64,000 bases of DNA from Xylogone sp. PMI_703 (GCA_021399445.1 JAJTUQ010000004.1:4898001-4962000); one strand, 5' to 3'; positions 35,301 through 47,885 are shown, counted from the stretch's first letter. Notes: generated from the sequence alone by a model not told the origin. Made by a program: numbers and translations.

Positions 35301-37405
35301 TGTCCTTGGATCCATCCCTTGGACTCCCCCTGGTTTTGAGGGTGTTGGTGTTGTCCAGAAAGCAGGTTCTCGGGTTGCAGGTCTGCAACCTGGGGACCGT
35401 GTCTTTTATGGTACACTTAAAGGAGGTAGTTTAGCCACCTATATCCGGATGCCGTCTTGGTATGCTTTCAAGATTCCAGAAGGAATCAGCAGTGCAGATG
35501 CTGCCAGTGTCCCAATTGCGTACCTTACTGCTGTGATGGCTCTTATTCGCATTGCTAGGCTTAGAAAGGGAGAGACTGTCCTCATTCACGCCGCATCTGG
35601 TGCAGTTGGCCAGGCATGTATTGTCCTTGCACAAAATCTGGGTGCAAAATTATTCATCACTACAAGCCCTTCAAAAAAGAAGTTTCTGCATGAAAATTTT
35701 GGAATTCCAAAGGAAAATATCTTCTCCAGCCGCACATCTGAGTTTAAAGATGCTATTATGTGCGCAACGGACAATAAAGGGGTTGATGTGGTTGTGAACT
35801 CCTTAAGTGGGAACCTCCTGCAAGAGACTTGGACTTTAATTGCAGAATTTGGTCGATTTGTAGAGATCGGAAAAAGGGACTTTCTCCAAAATAGTTACTT
35901 GGGAATGAAACCCTTTGATCGCAACGTTACCTTTAGTGGAGTTGACTTGCGAGCATTCTTAGAGAAGCGGCCAGAAGAAGTGCGAGAGTGCATGCTTGAA
36001 GTCGTTGATCTACTCAAGCGTGGTATTATTAAGCCTATTCGTCCAGTAACTACACTTCCTATATCTCAGCTTGCGACAGGTCTAAGAAAACTCCAATCAG
36101 GTCAAAATGTGGGCAAGATAGTTGTTATCTTTGGCGAGGATGAGAATGTTTTGGCCGAAAGCTCTCTGGCACCAACACATGTGGAACTGAACCCGAACGC
36201 AACATACCTCATCACTGGTGGAACGCGCGGTATTGGCCTTTCTTTGGCATACTGGATGATAGATAATGGAGCTCGAAATATTGTCGTTCTTGGCCGCAGC
36301 GGTGCATCCGGCACAGAGGTCCAGAAACTCCTAGACCAATATCGGGGTACCGATGTCCGAGTTAGGGCTCTGGCTTGTGATGTTGGCTCTAGGGCTGAAC
36401 TCAACAATGTCCTACTCTCAATTAAAGATCTTCCTCCAGTTCGCGGCGTTGTGCACAGTGCTCTATTCCTAAACGTAAGTTGTTATCAATGTGTCAGTTC
36501 TATCCAGCTAACATTTGCACCAGGATAAATTCTTTGAAAATGCAACGTATGAAGACTGGCAAAATATCAGGGGCCCTAGAGTTCAAGGCGCATGGAATCT
36601 CCATGAACTATTACCAGACCTTGACTTTTTTGTTGCTTTGTCTTCGTTTCTTGGAGAGACTGGTAACGTTGGGCAAGCTATCTATGGTGGAACAGCAGTA
36701 AGTAGCCATGAAAATTGAGCTCACTTTGATTGTTAGCCTTGAAGCTAACTGCTTTTCCAGACATTCTATGATGCCTTTGCAAGGTATCGTAACTCCCTTG
36801 GCCAGAATACTGTCTCCGTGGCTCTACCTGTGGTTGTAGATGTTGGCTATGTGGCTGATCGAGATCTCACTTCCAAGCTAAAGACAACTCTCGGTGCCAC
36901 CCTAACAATGGCTGACATATGCACAATTGTCAAGAGTGCCGTTATTGGTCAATCTTCTCCGTTACATCAGAATGGACGAGCCACCGTTTTCCAACTCTAC
37001 CTTGGAGGCGAGTCCGTAGACAATCTACCATGGAAATATTTCCATCCAGTGCATATCAGAGAGCGAGTCAATGCTGACGAGCGCAAGAAAGAAATCATTT
37101 CTGCAAGTGGGAGTGCTGATACCTACTCAGCCTCGTGGACTGCAGCTGTGGATCCTCTCACGGGTTTGATCGAAGCTTTGATCACCAAGGTCTCCGTCAT
37201 GACAATGATCGAGCGAGATGAAGTCGAGGCCGAAGCTTCACTCACGTCTTACGGCTTGGATTCTCTAGTATCAGTTGAATTGCGGAACTGGATCCGTAGG
37301 GAAACTGGTGTTGAGTTGGCCCTTACTACTATAACTCATGCAGCAAATCTACGGGCTCTTGCAACTCATATACTCGCGCAGAGAGAAGGTACCCTAAAGG
37401 GATAG
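29389..37405 (+). CDS. Highly reducing type I polyketide synthase (KS-AT-DH-MT-ER-KR-ACP)
   Basis: Nine exons: 29389-30041, 30102-30372, 30427-30452, 30500-30595, 30645-30838, 30893-31355, 31413-36474, 36524-36697, 36761-37405; 2527 residues. KS: Cys175 in DAACASS, His310 in EGHGTGT, His350 in SNFGHLEG. AT: GQGAQ and Ser650 in GHSSGE. DH: His989 in DHNVAG and Asp1173. C-methyltransferase: LEIGGGTAGTT (~1440) and ASNVLHAT. ER: about 1817-2140 with HAASGAVGQA. KR: GGTRGIG (~2170), Ser2296, Tyr2309, but Arg2274 and Ala2313 stand where the catalytic Lys and Asn are expected. ACP: Ser2481 in YGLDSLVS. No release domain, so a partner must offload the chain. Start at 29389 chosen over 29308 because PKS N-termini run M-P-x-D-T-P-I-A-I-V-G and because of the TATA position. 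It should make a reduced, methyl-branched chain; divergent from the C-A gene. Confidence 0.95.
30949..31062 (+). repeat. Coding minisatellite: Asn-Gly repeat in the KS-AT linker
   Basis: About ten tandem units of four codons, N-G-(Y/H/L)-(S/T), with near-repeats at DNA level (ACTAATGGGCAT / ACTAACGGATAC). It lies between the KS and the linker before AT, so it is probably a disordered hinge whose length could vary between strains. Confidence 0.85.
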
Positions 37406-38086
37406 TCGGTAATTAGTCAGTTTCGGCATGACTCTGGTTTTCTTTTCTTTCTGTTTAGAGTTGGTGCTAGGAATAGAATAAGCTTAGGGTAAGGATGTGG
37501 CGTTATTAAGTTTGGGAATATGTTTGTTACGGCGTCTGGCGACTTTGTATTTGCGGTTTCACCTTGTGATTTTGTACCTATTAAATAGAGCTCTCATCAA
37601 TTATTCTATCTATTCTCATAAATTGGGTATTTCGTTAATTATACAGCTGTACAATTACCCGCCATCCTTTTTATTGTGTACAATAACTTGTATATTGTAT
37701 AAAGCTCTCGAACCATTTTTGACCTCCCAAAATGAAAACCCCATTCCTGTATTGTATCCACAATAATATCGCTGTATCCAATCATCTAAATATAGTCATT
37801 TAAAACATGTAAACATACAGTAAAATTTTCACCTAGCCTAATCCATCGCTTACAAAAATCTAAACATAGTAACAATAAACCGTTGCAATTGGATGTAGGT
37901 TCTTATGCCGACATCGCCATGCAATAGGGCGAGTCAAAGCGTAACAACTTCTGCAAACATTACTGAGATCGCATTGCCTCATGTCTACCGATATCGTTCT
38001 ATTAACGAGGAATAACAGGCGTGACAATGATGATATCCAGAAGACCGGGGTTGGTAAGACATATTTCATCGCATGACAAGTATCAA
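37406..38086. other. Intergenic, convergent 3' ends
   Basis: AT-rich 681 bp after the PKS stop and the following regulator's stop. No gene seen. Confidence 0.6.
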
Positions 38087-40424
38087 CTAGGATAACCGTC
38101 CATCAAATGGGATGTACGGCTCGACAAACGAGGCCATCGCACCTGCACCAATTTCTAGGTCAAATTCATTCATCAATGCGTCCCAGTCCTGGGAAGCCAT
38201 TATATGGTCATGGGGTGGAGCTCCAGGATTACCCAACGACACGGAAAAATTCCACTGGGCCGGCTGATCGAATATTTGATTCGGAATGATTGGACCGGGT
38301 GGAGCACTTGATACTACTGTTTTCCGTGACACAGAAAGACTTGCAAGTTGATAGAAGGACTTGCAGACGTCATAGAGCTTTTTGCCTGAAGGAGAGCTAC
38401 CCGCTATGGATTCAACAGCTGAGACAGCGGCAGAGAGGAGTCCCAAATCATCAGTTGATGACGACGTTACGACGTTCCCTGCAAGCACAACAAAGCATGC
38501 AAAAGGAACTAGAGAGAATAACCTATTCAGAGTCATTATACACCCTCGTCGGAGGTTCATGGGAAGGTGCATACATATTCAAAAACATATTCCACCTCAT
38601 GGGATGACGATGACCGAAAGTCTGGCCTGCATGCACAATTGCAGAGAGGGCTTGCCGAGATGATTCAATGCAGTCTGTATTACATTGTAAGGGATGCGAA
38701 CCAGGTTCATCACACGGAATGATCCGATAGGCAATCGTCATGAGACAGTGCATGATGATATCGAGGAGTATGTTTGCGTCCTGTAACATAACGTCGACAC
38801 CTTGATCATCCAAGAGAGACTGTAGTTATTAGAATAATTGTCTATACAAACTAAGATGGTGTTCACACCTTTTTTAATTCTTCATTGACTTGAAGGAGCC
38901 TCGCAGCAAAGGCTTTAGCGCTCTCAGCTCGGGACCGTTGTGATGACCTCAGAGCAGCTGCAGAGAAAAGCTGGATGTGCATGTCGCCAACAATGACAGC
39001 AAACTCAAGAAATCCGGCGTACAAACTATCAAGTTAGATTATATCCCACCTTGTAGAGGAAGAGGCTACTTACTATCCCAGTGCTGGCGGCAGATTTTTG
39101 AACGATGGCCTCTCCGTAGCGACGTCGTATTGGTGAATTGACGGGGTTCTCCCGAAAGTAAATGCCATACCTTTATCTAAAATATACACATGCCAGAATA
39201 AACTCCTTTTCTTTGGGGTGTCAGATCCTTCTAAATCTCGCGGTAGTCGATGCCATCCTAGGTCAATGCACATCCTAGAAGCTGATGCGATTAACAACCA
39301 GGCCATCGCACTTCTTCCAGATTTCATACAAAATGATGCCTTTCAAATTAGCACTCTGCCAAATGAAGATATCTTGCCACATACCAGAAGTGTTAAGGCC
39401 TGGCAGGCCTCAATAGACGGGTCTTGAGCGAGCCTGAGTGATTGTATGGCAGCTTCTAGGTTTGTTGATAACAAATCCAAGTTTGCCTGAACGTCTGAAG
39501 GAGTAAGGCCAACCTGAGAGAGGTTATGTTCTTCTAGCCCAATAAACAAATAAAATAGACCAGCATTAACAATTACCCATGCCGAGAGTGAGTAGTCGTT
39601 GAACGCAAAATATACTTTCTGACATAATTCGCCAAACTCATGCTCGTCAATAATAGGAACGTCAATGAAGAAGCGCTGCTTTTCAGTCTGTGCCAGTCTC
39701 AGTAGCTTAAGGACAGGACCTTGTGGTGGAAGCGATCTGCCTTGGAGCTCTGGGTACTGGATTTTGAATGAAGATGCATGAGAGCAGCTAGTACTTGGTG
39801 TAGTTTCTTCACTGTTACTAGCCTCTTGAACTATATGAGTCGCGTTCATGTCTGCAGAGAGGTTAGGATCCGTCATGCTGAACTCCAGGTCCGCAGCAGC
39901 ATCCTTCAAGGCATGCGTGACCCGCTGCACATGTGCTTTGAACGAGGAATCCCCCATGTAACCTTCAGGAAGGCCTGATATGTTGGATGGATTACTACTG
40001 ATAAAGGCGGCAGGAGAGCCTTTCGGTGATTCTTGAGCTTGCTCACTGTTTTGTAAGAGCTTCTGCAGCGCTTGGGATACCTCTTCAAGCGAATGCTTCA
40101 CACTCTCCATGGCTTCATCGTAACGAGCTGATATGAGGACTCTCTGTCGTTTCTCTGGAGCTCGACGAGTTAATCGGCAAGTGAGTCCAGCAGCGACACA
40201 GCTTGAACATGGAGAGCCACGGTCGCATTTGGTCTGTTGAGTTCATGGTTACGTGACATAGAAAACCAGACTGGACTTTGAAATCCTCACCTTTCTGTCC
40301 TTACAGTTGTCGCACTGAATATCTTGATTAGCTCATTGGTTACTTATAAAGCAATTTCTTGAACGAAGAGCATGCACTCCAGACTCACAGCGGGTCCTTT
40401 GCTACCACTGCTGCTGGCCTCCAT
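38087..40424 (-). CDS. Zn2Cys6 fungal transcription factor (MHR type)
   Basis: Seven exons, 40424-40389, 40314-40291, 40233-39385, 39339-39074, 39025-38869, 38819-38575 and 38522-38087, give 670 residues. The cluster is split over a 24-nt micro-exon: CDNCKDRK joins TKCDRGSPCSSCVAAGLTC (CX2CX6CX5CX2CX6C). PF04082 marks: LFYLFIGLEE, EACQALTLL-ASFCMKSGR, RMCIDLGWHR, KRSLFWHVYILDKGMAFTFGR. The last exon joins as FLN-MLFSLVPFACFVVLAG, a usual C-terminal helix. It immediately follows the PKS, tail to tail, which makes it the best candidate for a pathway-specific regulator. The first exon is the least certain part. Confidence 0.87.
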
Positions 40425-41467
40425 CACTGGCGGCCTCGGGCCCCACGAGCCGAAATGATGGTGGTATGCAGTCCACAATTCCAGGCCGGGGACAACTGGA
40501 TCGCTGCAGTGCTTGTGGAAGTGCTGCAAGGAATCACACAAAGGAGCAGTTAAGAGAAATTGCTACTCGCCAGGAGTCGTGGGTTGGTCAGGGATTAGAT
40601 AATGATAAAGGGGAGATCGTTCACTCCTCACCGGTGCACAGACGAAGCCGTGGTTACGGGCTCGCCGGGCTTAATTAGTATCTGGGGAACAGTAACACGT
40701 GACTCTCTTTGAGCATACTGAGTGTGATTATGTAAACCCCAGCATGGACAAGGAAGGACTGAACAATACCAGCTCGACTGGATAATCAAGGCACACTGCC
40801 ATAGGTCAATTACATTTACTCTAGATGAGGTCCCAGGCTATACTAAGATGATTCATATAGCATAGATAGGCATTAGCTGTAACCAGTGGCTTGTAGCGCA
40901 TTCAGAGCCTAACCAGGCGTTTATTAGCCAGAAATTATCCCAACTTCGAACCGGAGACATAGTTAATCGTATCAAGCTCACTTGGTAACCAGAAAATGCG
41001 GTGAAGTTTACTTAGCCTGTACTTACGTGGTGAGAATTTAGCTTCTTGGATGGTTAACTAACCAGAAGAGGCCTCTCCCGACCTAATAAAATTTCAACTA
41101 GATATGCCAGGAAAGAGATCGGTCCAGCTATCCAGATTGCCTATATCTATATAGTAAAGATTAACTTATCGTGTCGCTGAGACCTATGGATGAATAATCA
41201 CCTCAGACAGATAATTGGTGATGACAATTCGCTAGTTGCATTATCTCACAAGCTACCCCAATGCTTTGTAGGTGGGGCCAGATGTCAGAATAGAAGCCTA
41301 CAATCCGCACATACCTTCTTTTTACGTGAAGTGCATGTACGCGTATGCTAAACTTGATATTACATGCCTAGTCGTTAATATTTAAGCTCGGAACACTATT
41401 TTCTTTTCTGTCAATCGAAGTTTTCATATCAATCGCATCTCAACTTCTGGAAAGATTGCCAGTGAAG
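40425..41467. other. Divergent promoter space
   Basis: About 1 kb between the regulator and the Erg28-like gene. A half-copy of the 28.8-kb element (TGCATTATC) occurs near 41236. No gene seen. Confidence 0.5.
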
Positions 41468-41942
41468 ATGGCATCTTCATATCTGCCCCAGCACGGAGGT
41501 TTCCTCCCTTACTTTCTTCTCTACGTGAGTACTATACTGGTTTAGATACAATTCACAATTGAAAGTTACTGATAGCTCTTTTCCGATGCTTTAGAGCAGT
41601 GCCTCCGCGTTGATCCATTCCTTTGTTACCTACTTACGTCCTTTACCATCTATGGCCGGGTTCTCCGGCCCCTCAGCACCTCCACCAACTGTACTACTCG
41701 CGCACGTCTACGGCACCAAAAATCTGTATACAGCCTTGATCCGTGCCTATGCGGCCTATCATATTAGCAATCCACAGCTATATTCGCTCGCGACGTGGAC
41801 ATTTATCGGTGTACTGTTCCTCTACGGCGGAGAATTCTTCATCTGGAATACCGTTAGATTAAAGGAAGGCATGTTTCCATTTATTACGGCAGGGCTAGGA
41901 TTAGTATGGATGGTGTTACAGAGGGACTGGTACCTTAATTAA
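41468..41942 (+). CDS. Erg28-like membrane protein
   Basis: Exons 41468-41524 and 41595-41942 encode 134 residues. N-terminal LPQHGGFLPYFLLY-SSASALIHSF, then R-A-Y-A-A-Y-H-I-S-N-P-Q-L-Y-S-L-A-T-W-T-F and W-M-V-L-Q-R match the Erg28 family (PF03694), a four-helix ER scaffold that holds the sterol C-4 demethylation enzymes Erg25/26/27 together. Several positions differ from what I expect of the housekeeping protein (KNLYTALIRAYAAYH, GGEFFIWNTVRL), and accessory genes surround it, so a specialised paralogue is likely. An Erg26-like enzyme is 8 kb away. Confidence 0.85.
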
Positions 41943-42540
41943 AATCTCATAAAACTATAGCAATTCGTTATGCACTCTCAAATTTTATGTGAATTTAAAA
42001 CGGTGAAGGAAGTTGAGCGGTTGGCTTCAGATCGTTAGGATGAGAATAATATCAGGTGAGGTTGAGAGATAGAGGCAATATGAAGGGTAAGACTTCTCTC
42101 CAGTACCAAATATTGAAAAAGTGGCTATCAAGGGTATATATATATTTATTGACACACTTCCATCTCTGATGCAGTTTGTTATACGCTTGATCCTGCCATT
42201 CTGACAGGTCTTAATTTGCATTTGAGATGGTGGCTATGTCTCATAGAGCATTCCCCCAATGAGATTCTCACTGATTCAAAAAATCTCCCTGTAAATCTAC
42301 CATCTAAATCATATTACAGCTCTTTGTAAGATAAGAATAAACTCAATTCCTAATACCGTACTTTCACAAGTCCCACTATGCTCAGCCACAGCTGAAGAGC
42401 TGAATAGTGCCAAGACCCCAACAACAATTATCTCTATCAGCTTTCACGATCCAGCCGAGGCATACAAAAGTTAACCTTATCGTATAATATAACTTCAAGG
42501 TCAGGGCCTTTTCATCAATTTTCCTTAATCTATCATCATT
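41943..42540. other. Intergenic region
   Basis: AT-rich; 3' end of the Erg28-like gene and promoter of the HET gene. No gene seen. Confidence 0.6.
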
Positions 42541-44643
42541 ATGCTTTGCAATACCTGCCAGACATTGTTTACGGGGGATATCATTAAACCAGAGCGTGTA
42601 GTCTTAGGCAGCGGCTCAATCCAGTCCCACCAAGCCAGTAAGGATAGCCTGCATGAATCCGCATTGAAAGGCTGCAGCATCTGCTATGCATTATGGCATC
42701 GATTCGTAGAAAGCTTCTCTGGGGCCGCGGAAGATACCACATTACATAATATGCCCTTCACATTTTATATGATATCTGAAGGTCCTGGAGACGAAGATAG
42801 AGACTCACCAGATGGGACTAAGAGACTTATATTCACTCAGCAAGGCGCTCTGGTAAATAAACTTTCTGTGGAAGATATCAGGGCATATGAGACGAGGTTT
42901 TCTCTTCTCCCAGCCAGCTGTAGGTAATACACCACCAAATTCTATTAGAGAATCGCTCACATTATCCTTGTTTGTTTGCTAGCTCTTAGCTTAAGTAGCG
43001 CTCCGTATAATATTAACTCGACTGCTAACACCGGCTCCGATACGCCGTGGAAATTGGCCATGGGATGGTTAAAAGAATGCACCACACACCATTCAAAGTG
43101 CAACTCTAATCTTGGCGACCCGACTTGGTATCCTAGTCGTCTTCTAGATGTTGGATTACCATCTGATTCGAATGTTCGCCTCTGTGTGACCAAAGAAGAG
43201 CCTCCATCTGGGAGCTATGTGACCCTAAGCCATTGCTGGGGCACTCTTCCTATTATCCAACTTAAAAAATCAAACATTACGACTTTCAAAAACCAGATTC
43301 CGCAGTCCGAACTTACCAGGACATTCCTCGAGGCGATTCAAGTCACTAGGAGACTTGGAATAAGGTATTTGTGGATTGACTCACTTTGCATATTGCAGGG
43401 GAGTGATCCAGAATCCATTGCAGATTGGCAACAAGAAGGTCCACTTATGGAGAAAGTGTATGGAAACTGCTTTTGTTGCATCGCTGCAACCGGGTCTAAG
43501 GATGGCCGGGAGGGTCTTTTCAAGGAACGTAACGTAAACGCCATCGAACCCGTGCAAGTACGATCTGAATGGAACGGAAAGCAAAATCAGACCTATACGA
43601 TAATAGACAAGGCGCTCTGGAATCGCAATGTCGGTAACGCTCCTCTCAACTGTAGAGCATGGGTGCTCCAAGAACGAGTCCTTTCTCCTAGGGTCCTTCA
43701 CTTCGGAAAAGATCAGCTACTATGGGAATGTCGTGAGAAGGATGCCTGCGAAACTTTTCCAGAAGGATTTCCATCATTCATAAACACCTTTGATTCTCGC
43801 TTTAAAGGCGTAGACCTAATGAGTGATGGTAAAAGGCTCCGAATAATGGGTTCTGGAGACCGCTCCGGGGACTCATTCAATGGCTACTTCATATGGCGCA
43901 GAATGCTTGAAGCATATTCTAAGAGTGCTTTAACACGCGAGGAGGACAAACTCGTAGCAATTTCCGGGTTAGTGAAGTGGATGGAAAAGGTTCTCAATGA
44001 TACATATATAGCCGGGCTTTGGAAGAAGCTGCTTCCTTCTCAGCTGTTATGGACTGTTACCTACTGCCAGCCACCAAATCGACCATCATCATACCGACCT
44101 AAGATATATCGTGCACCATCGTGGTCATGGGCGTCGGTAGAAGGTGAGATTTCGCCAGCTCCTCCAGCACAGGATGGGCTCTTGGTTCAAATCCTTGAGT
44201 ACTCCATCACTCCAGTGACCAACGACTCGACGGCTCAAGTGAAACATGGGCACCTTACAGCGTCGGGTTCAATCTTCCCCATGTCTATTATCATCAAAGA
44301 TACAATTGGAACGTTCCAGATTTTGGGAGTTCACTCTAACGGACACGTACTCGATTTTCAACAGATGACGGTCCATCCTGATGTCCCCTTGCAGACAAAA
44401 AATGAGAATCTGTTTTTCCTAGCTGTTCGAGAGTACACTTATGGTGAGGCATCTCATCGCGAAGGGCTTATACTTCAACAAGTTTCAGAAGGAGGTCATA
44501 AGACATACTCAAGATTTGGAACCATGGATCTAAGATATAGCAACCTAGAGGATGCCCTACTTATTCAAGAGGTATGTAGAAGAGCAGAGAAATCGATAGT
44601 CACTATAATCTGGAAGGTATTCTTTAATATTATATGTGAATAG
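42541..44643 (+). CDS. HET-domain (heterokaryon incompatibility) protein
   Basis: Exons 42541-42923 and 42990-44643 give 678 residues. The acceptor at 42989 is the one that avoids an in-frame stop (SC-SLSSAPYNI). An N-terminal C-x2-C (MLCNTCQTLF) and GCSICYALW precede the HET domain (PF06985) at about 203-340: YVTLSHCWG, RYLWIDSLCI, IADWQQE and DGREGLF. C-terminal PSWSWASVEGEI is usual. HET proteins trigger cell death when incompatible strains fuse; many genomes carry dozens of them, often in accessory regions, and most have no known partner. It is convergent with the NmrA-like gene. The C-terminal end could be altered by an unrecognised intron. Confidence 0.9.
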
Positions 44644-44743
44644 CCTTCATTGTTCAATTTTAAAACTCCAGCTTGAACATAAGCTGAATGTTCTACCGGT
44701 CTCATGACGTCTCGAATAACCTGTCTATGTCAACCGACTAAAC

Positions 44744-45819
44744 TCAGTTTAAGCCAGTCTTTAAAATCTGCTTTGGTTGCCCAGTATAGTTAGCTCTCTC
44801 CATCCATTCATCAAGAGTCTTGATCCTATGCGGCATAATCTCATCCAGTAGTGCATAATCTCTCTGCCAACAGCCAGTGTTGCCGCCGCTGTCTGCCCAT
44901 ATGCCCCACCATGGGACAAAGTGTCCTTCTGGCGTCTTCAGAGTTGGATCATCATATCCAGGAGATGCTTTAGCGCCAATCTTTACTTTCGGCATCCGGC
45001 CAACGTATTCTTCTATAGACTGAGGCTTATACTTAGTGGTTTTCCCTGTTCTCTTCTGGAAAGCCTTGGCGATTTCTTCTCCAGTGATATGTGCAATCCC
45101 GACGCCAAGGTGTAAGCCTGCTGTTCTCTTTGGATGCTCAAACATCCATTGAGTATACCAGGCAAAGTCATCAAGGGCTACTAGAGGCATAGCTCCTGTG
45201 GGCCCCAAAGGCCACTGTAATGTGAAGGAGCCATCTGGCTCTTGATTTGGGAATCCGCTGTCCCAAAGACGCTCAGCGTAAGGGCCAGATTCAATAACAC
45301 TCCATACCATAGGAGTTAGAGGCTGAGCATGAAGAAACTCTGGTTTTAGTCAGTATTAGGCTTTGTATAGTATTAAAAGGCATTATAAGACGTGCCTGCC
45401 ACTTTAGCTTTCCCATCCACAAAAGGAACACGCCTTTTAGGGTCAAAATTGCCATTCTTCGAAACGTAAGGCAAGCTGCTATATATAAAGTGTTTTACAC
45501 CAGCCCAGCGGGCTATCTCGTACATACGAATGCCCCAGTAGATCTCGTTCTTTTCCCCAATAGCAAAGCCATTAGTGTTAACAAAGCAGAGATCCACGCC
45601 ATGAAATGCCGGTACTAGTGCATCTTCATCATAGCAATCACCTTCGATAAGCTTGACATTGGGCAGCGCACCAAGTTCTGCTGCATGCGAAGAGTCTACG
45701 GAGCGTGTTAGAACATGAATATTGTAAGTTCCTGCCTCTGAGAGCTTCTTGGCAACCACTCCATTCTGTGCACCTGCACCTCCTAGTATGAGAACGACTT
45801 TTTTTGGGATTGTTGCCAT
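44744..45819 (-). CDS. NmrA-like NAD(P)-binding protein
   Basis: Exons 45819-45396 and 45339-44744 give 339 residues. KVVLILGGAGAQNG is the Rossmann loop; HVLTRSVDSS, EGDCYDEDAL and KHFIYSSLPYV are family marks (PF05368). The exons join cleanly as GKAKVA-EFLHAQPLTPM only if the 56-nt intron starts with GC (GCACGT...ACCAG), a non-canonical GC-AG intron. ATG 45819 is preferred as it directly precedes the Rossmann strand. Members are redox-sensing regulators or isoflavone-reductase-like enzymes; the Tyr-x3-Lys pair of classical SDRs is absent. Role here unknown. Confidence 0.85.
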
Positions 45820-47035
45820 GACTGAATTCGTTTGAATGTTAACTATGAGGAATAAGGCCAAGAAGTAGTAAATTAAATACAGAATAAACCTCTTGGCGTA
45901 TCCACTTGATATTTAATCATTGAAATATCTCTTATATAAGCATCTCTATGGGGTAGGATCACAGTCCGGCTTCTTAATATTTCAATATTATCATCTTGAT
46001 GCGAACCATCTCGGAGGATATAGTAATCATGACTGGATTCATAATATCTCCGACCACGCATATGCAGATAATATAAACTATACGACTACACTACTCACAG
46101 AGCTTATTACACCGATTCCAGTGCCTTGTCAGACGATATACGTTTGGTGTGGTTATGGTCAATCATCAAGCCACGCCATGCCAAGACACGCGTCAGTGCC
46201 ACACCTCATGACCTCAAAGGTTGCATCTTCGCTGCCGTACCTTGATATTACCGATGATAGAATGAAATTGATATTTAATCATGAATTTCTCTTCAACACG
46301 AGCTTCTGTGGCATGAATAGCACAACATTTTGAATTTGTAAACATGGTACTGTGGCGTTGCTGAAGCCAAAAGTACATGTTGAAAGTCGGTTCATGTTCA
46401 CTAATCAACCCTTCGCCTTTTGCCGCCAACCAAATTTGAGCTAAATCTGTCCAGCATGTGATGCTGCTTCTCAGGGCAAGAACTACTTTACTCACCAATA
46501 TTGACCATATTTGCTGGGATTATCAATAACATGCCACTCGAAAAAAGATTGAGATAGATTTACAAGACTAGCTAGTTGTCTCTCAAAGCCGCCCGGGTTT
46601 CTTTTTCAGTTCTCATAAGACACTCAAAAAATTTATAATACAGTATGATCAATTAGATATGAGAGTCACTTGCTTTACTATCTAATACCCAATAAAATTT
46701 TAATTCTGGAATAAGAATTAAGATAATAGAAATATAGATCTCGTGTAATTTACCTCACGCTATGCTGGTGCTCCACTCCCAAGCTCAGTGCGGTCAAGAG
46801 AGTAAAAGAAGAAGTAAAGAGGAAGCATAGTCACCTCTCACATTGTGAGCCAGATTTCTAAATGACAATATTTGGGAAGCAGTTGTATTATACATGTCTA
46901 GACTATTACAAATAGTTGCCTTCAGACTTTCAAGGCGATTATATAACTAAGTAGCCAGATAACGCCGTCCTTCTACAATTTGCCTTATCATCCACTCTCT
47001 AATCATCTCCAGAACACCTTCCCATAATACGTGCG
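45820..47035. other. AT-rich intergenic region
   Basis: 1.2 kb with no supportable gene. A similar stretch (TGATATTTAATCAT followed by GAAAT/GAATT...CTCTT) occurs near 45907 and 46268, perhaps a small decayed duplication. Confidence 0.5.
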
Positions 47036-47885
47036 CTAAGCTGTAGGAGGAGGGCAATGCAACGGCTGCGGTGTACCCGAAACATCACATGGTGTGTATC
47101 GACTCAGGCCTCTGTACCTTAGCAGGAAGAACTGTTTGAAGATGTATAATACTGGTCGTGGAGCGGGTGGAAAATTAGAATGTAAGCCATTCTCAAACGT
47201 ATAATCGTGGCATAGAGTTGTAAAGGGAAACTGATCGAGTACATCTCTCAGCTTCATTTCCTTAATCGCCTTATTAACTGAGTCTGTCCACATCTTCACG
47301 ACCAGTTCCGGATTCCCCAGCTCGCTGAGCCCCATCATTATGTCAATCTCATTGTGGAAGTGCATTTCCAACGGCTTCACAAAGCTGTCGATTATCTCGA
47401 CCAACTTAGTGCCGTTGAATTCAGCCTCCTTGCCGCTCAAACTCTTGATGTACGCACTGAAGGTGCCAATACCATCGTGAAAGGCAGCGTGCTCAGTGAT
47501 TGATGACACCATTGTCTCCACCCCAAAGTATTGGTTCATATCATTGAAAAACCCCTGTTCTTCTGAATCATGGTGCTTTTTCAATAAGCCATGCCAAAGA
47601 GAGCACATTTCGAGGAAGGCTTTATAATCGGACGGTGGTACATGGGGCGCCTGCAGGTAGATGTTGTTGATGCAACGCATCAAACAATTGTGTACGCAGG
47701 CCATTTCGGTAGCCATCAGTGTAATCCCATCGGTCTATAATAGGTGAAGAACTGGAAGTTAGCTGCTGCTGCTGCTGCTACTGTGATTTGGGCAATACTC
47801 GTTTTTTTACCTTCCCTGTAGTAAACTGAGGTGTTGGCACCAATTTCATGGGGCCATCAGCCCAGGTCTTAGTCGATTGGGCCAT
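47036..47885 (-). CDS. Hemerythrin-like (HHE cation-binding) protein
   Basis: Exons 47885-47811 and 47734-47036 give 257 residues; the intron joins FTTGK to TDGITLMATEM. N-terminal K-T-W-A-D-G-P-M-K-L is typical of the fungal family. Metal-ligand candidates: H in ACVHN, KKHHDSEE, EHAAFHDG and HFHNEID (PF01814). Such proteins bind a di-iron centre and are linked with oxygen, nitric oxide or iron handling; the function of fungal members is largely unknown. The intron carries a short CTG repeat (47762-47779). Probably outside the core cluster. Confidence 0.88.
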
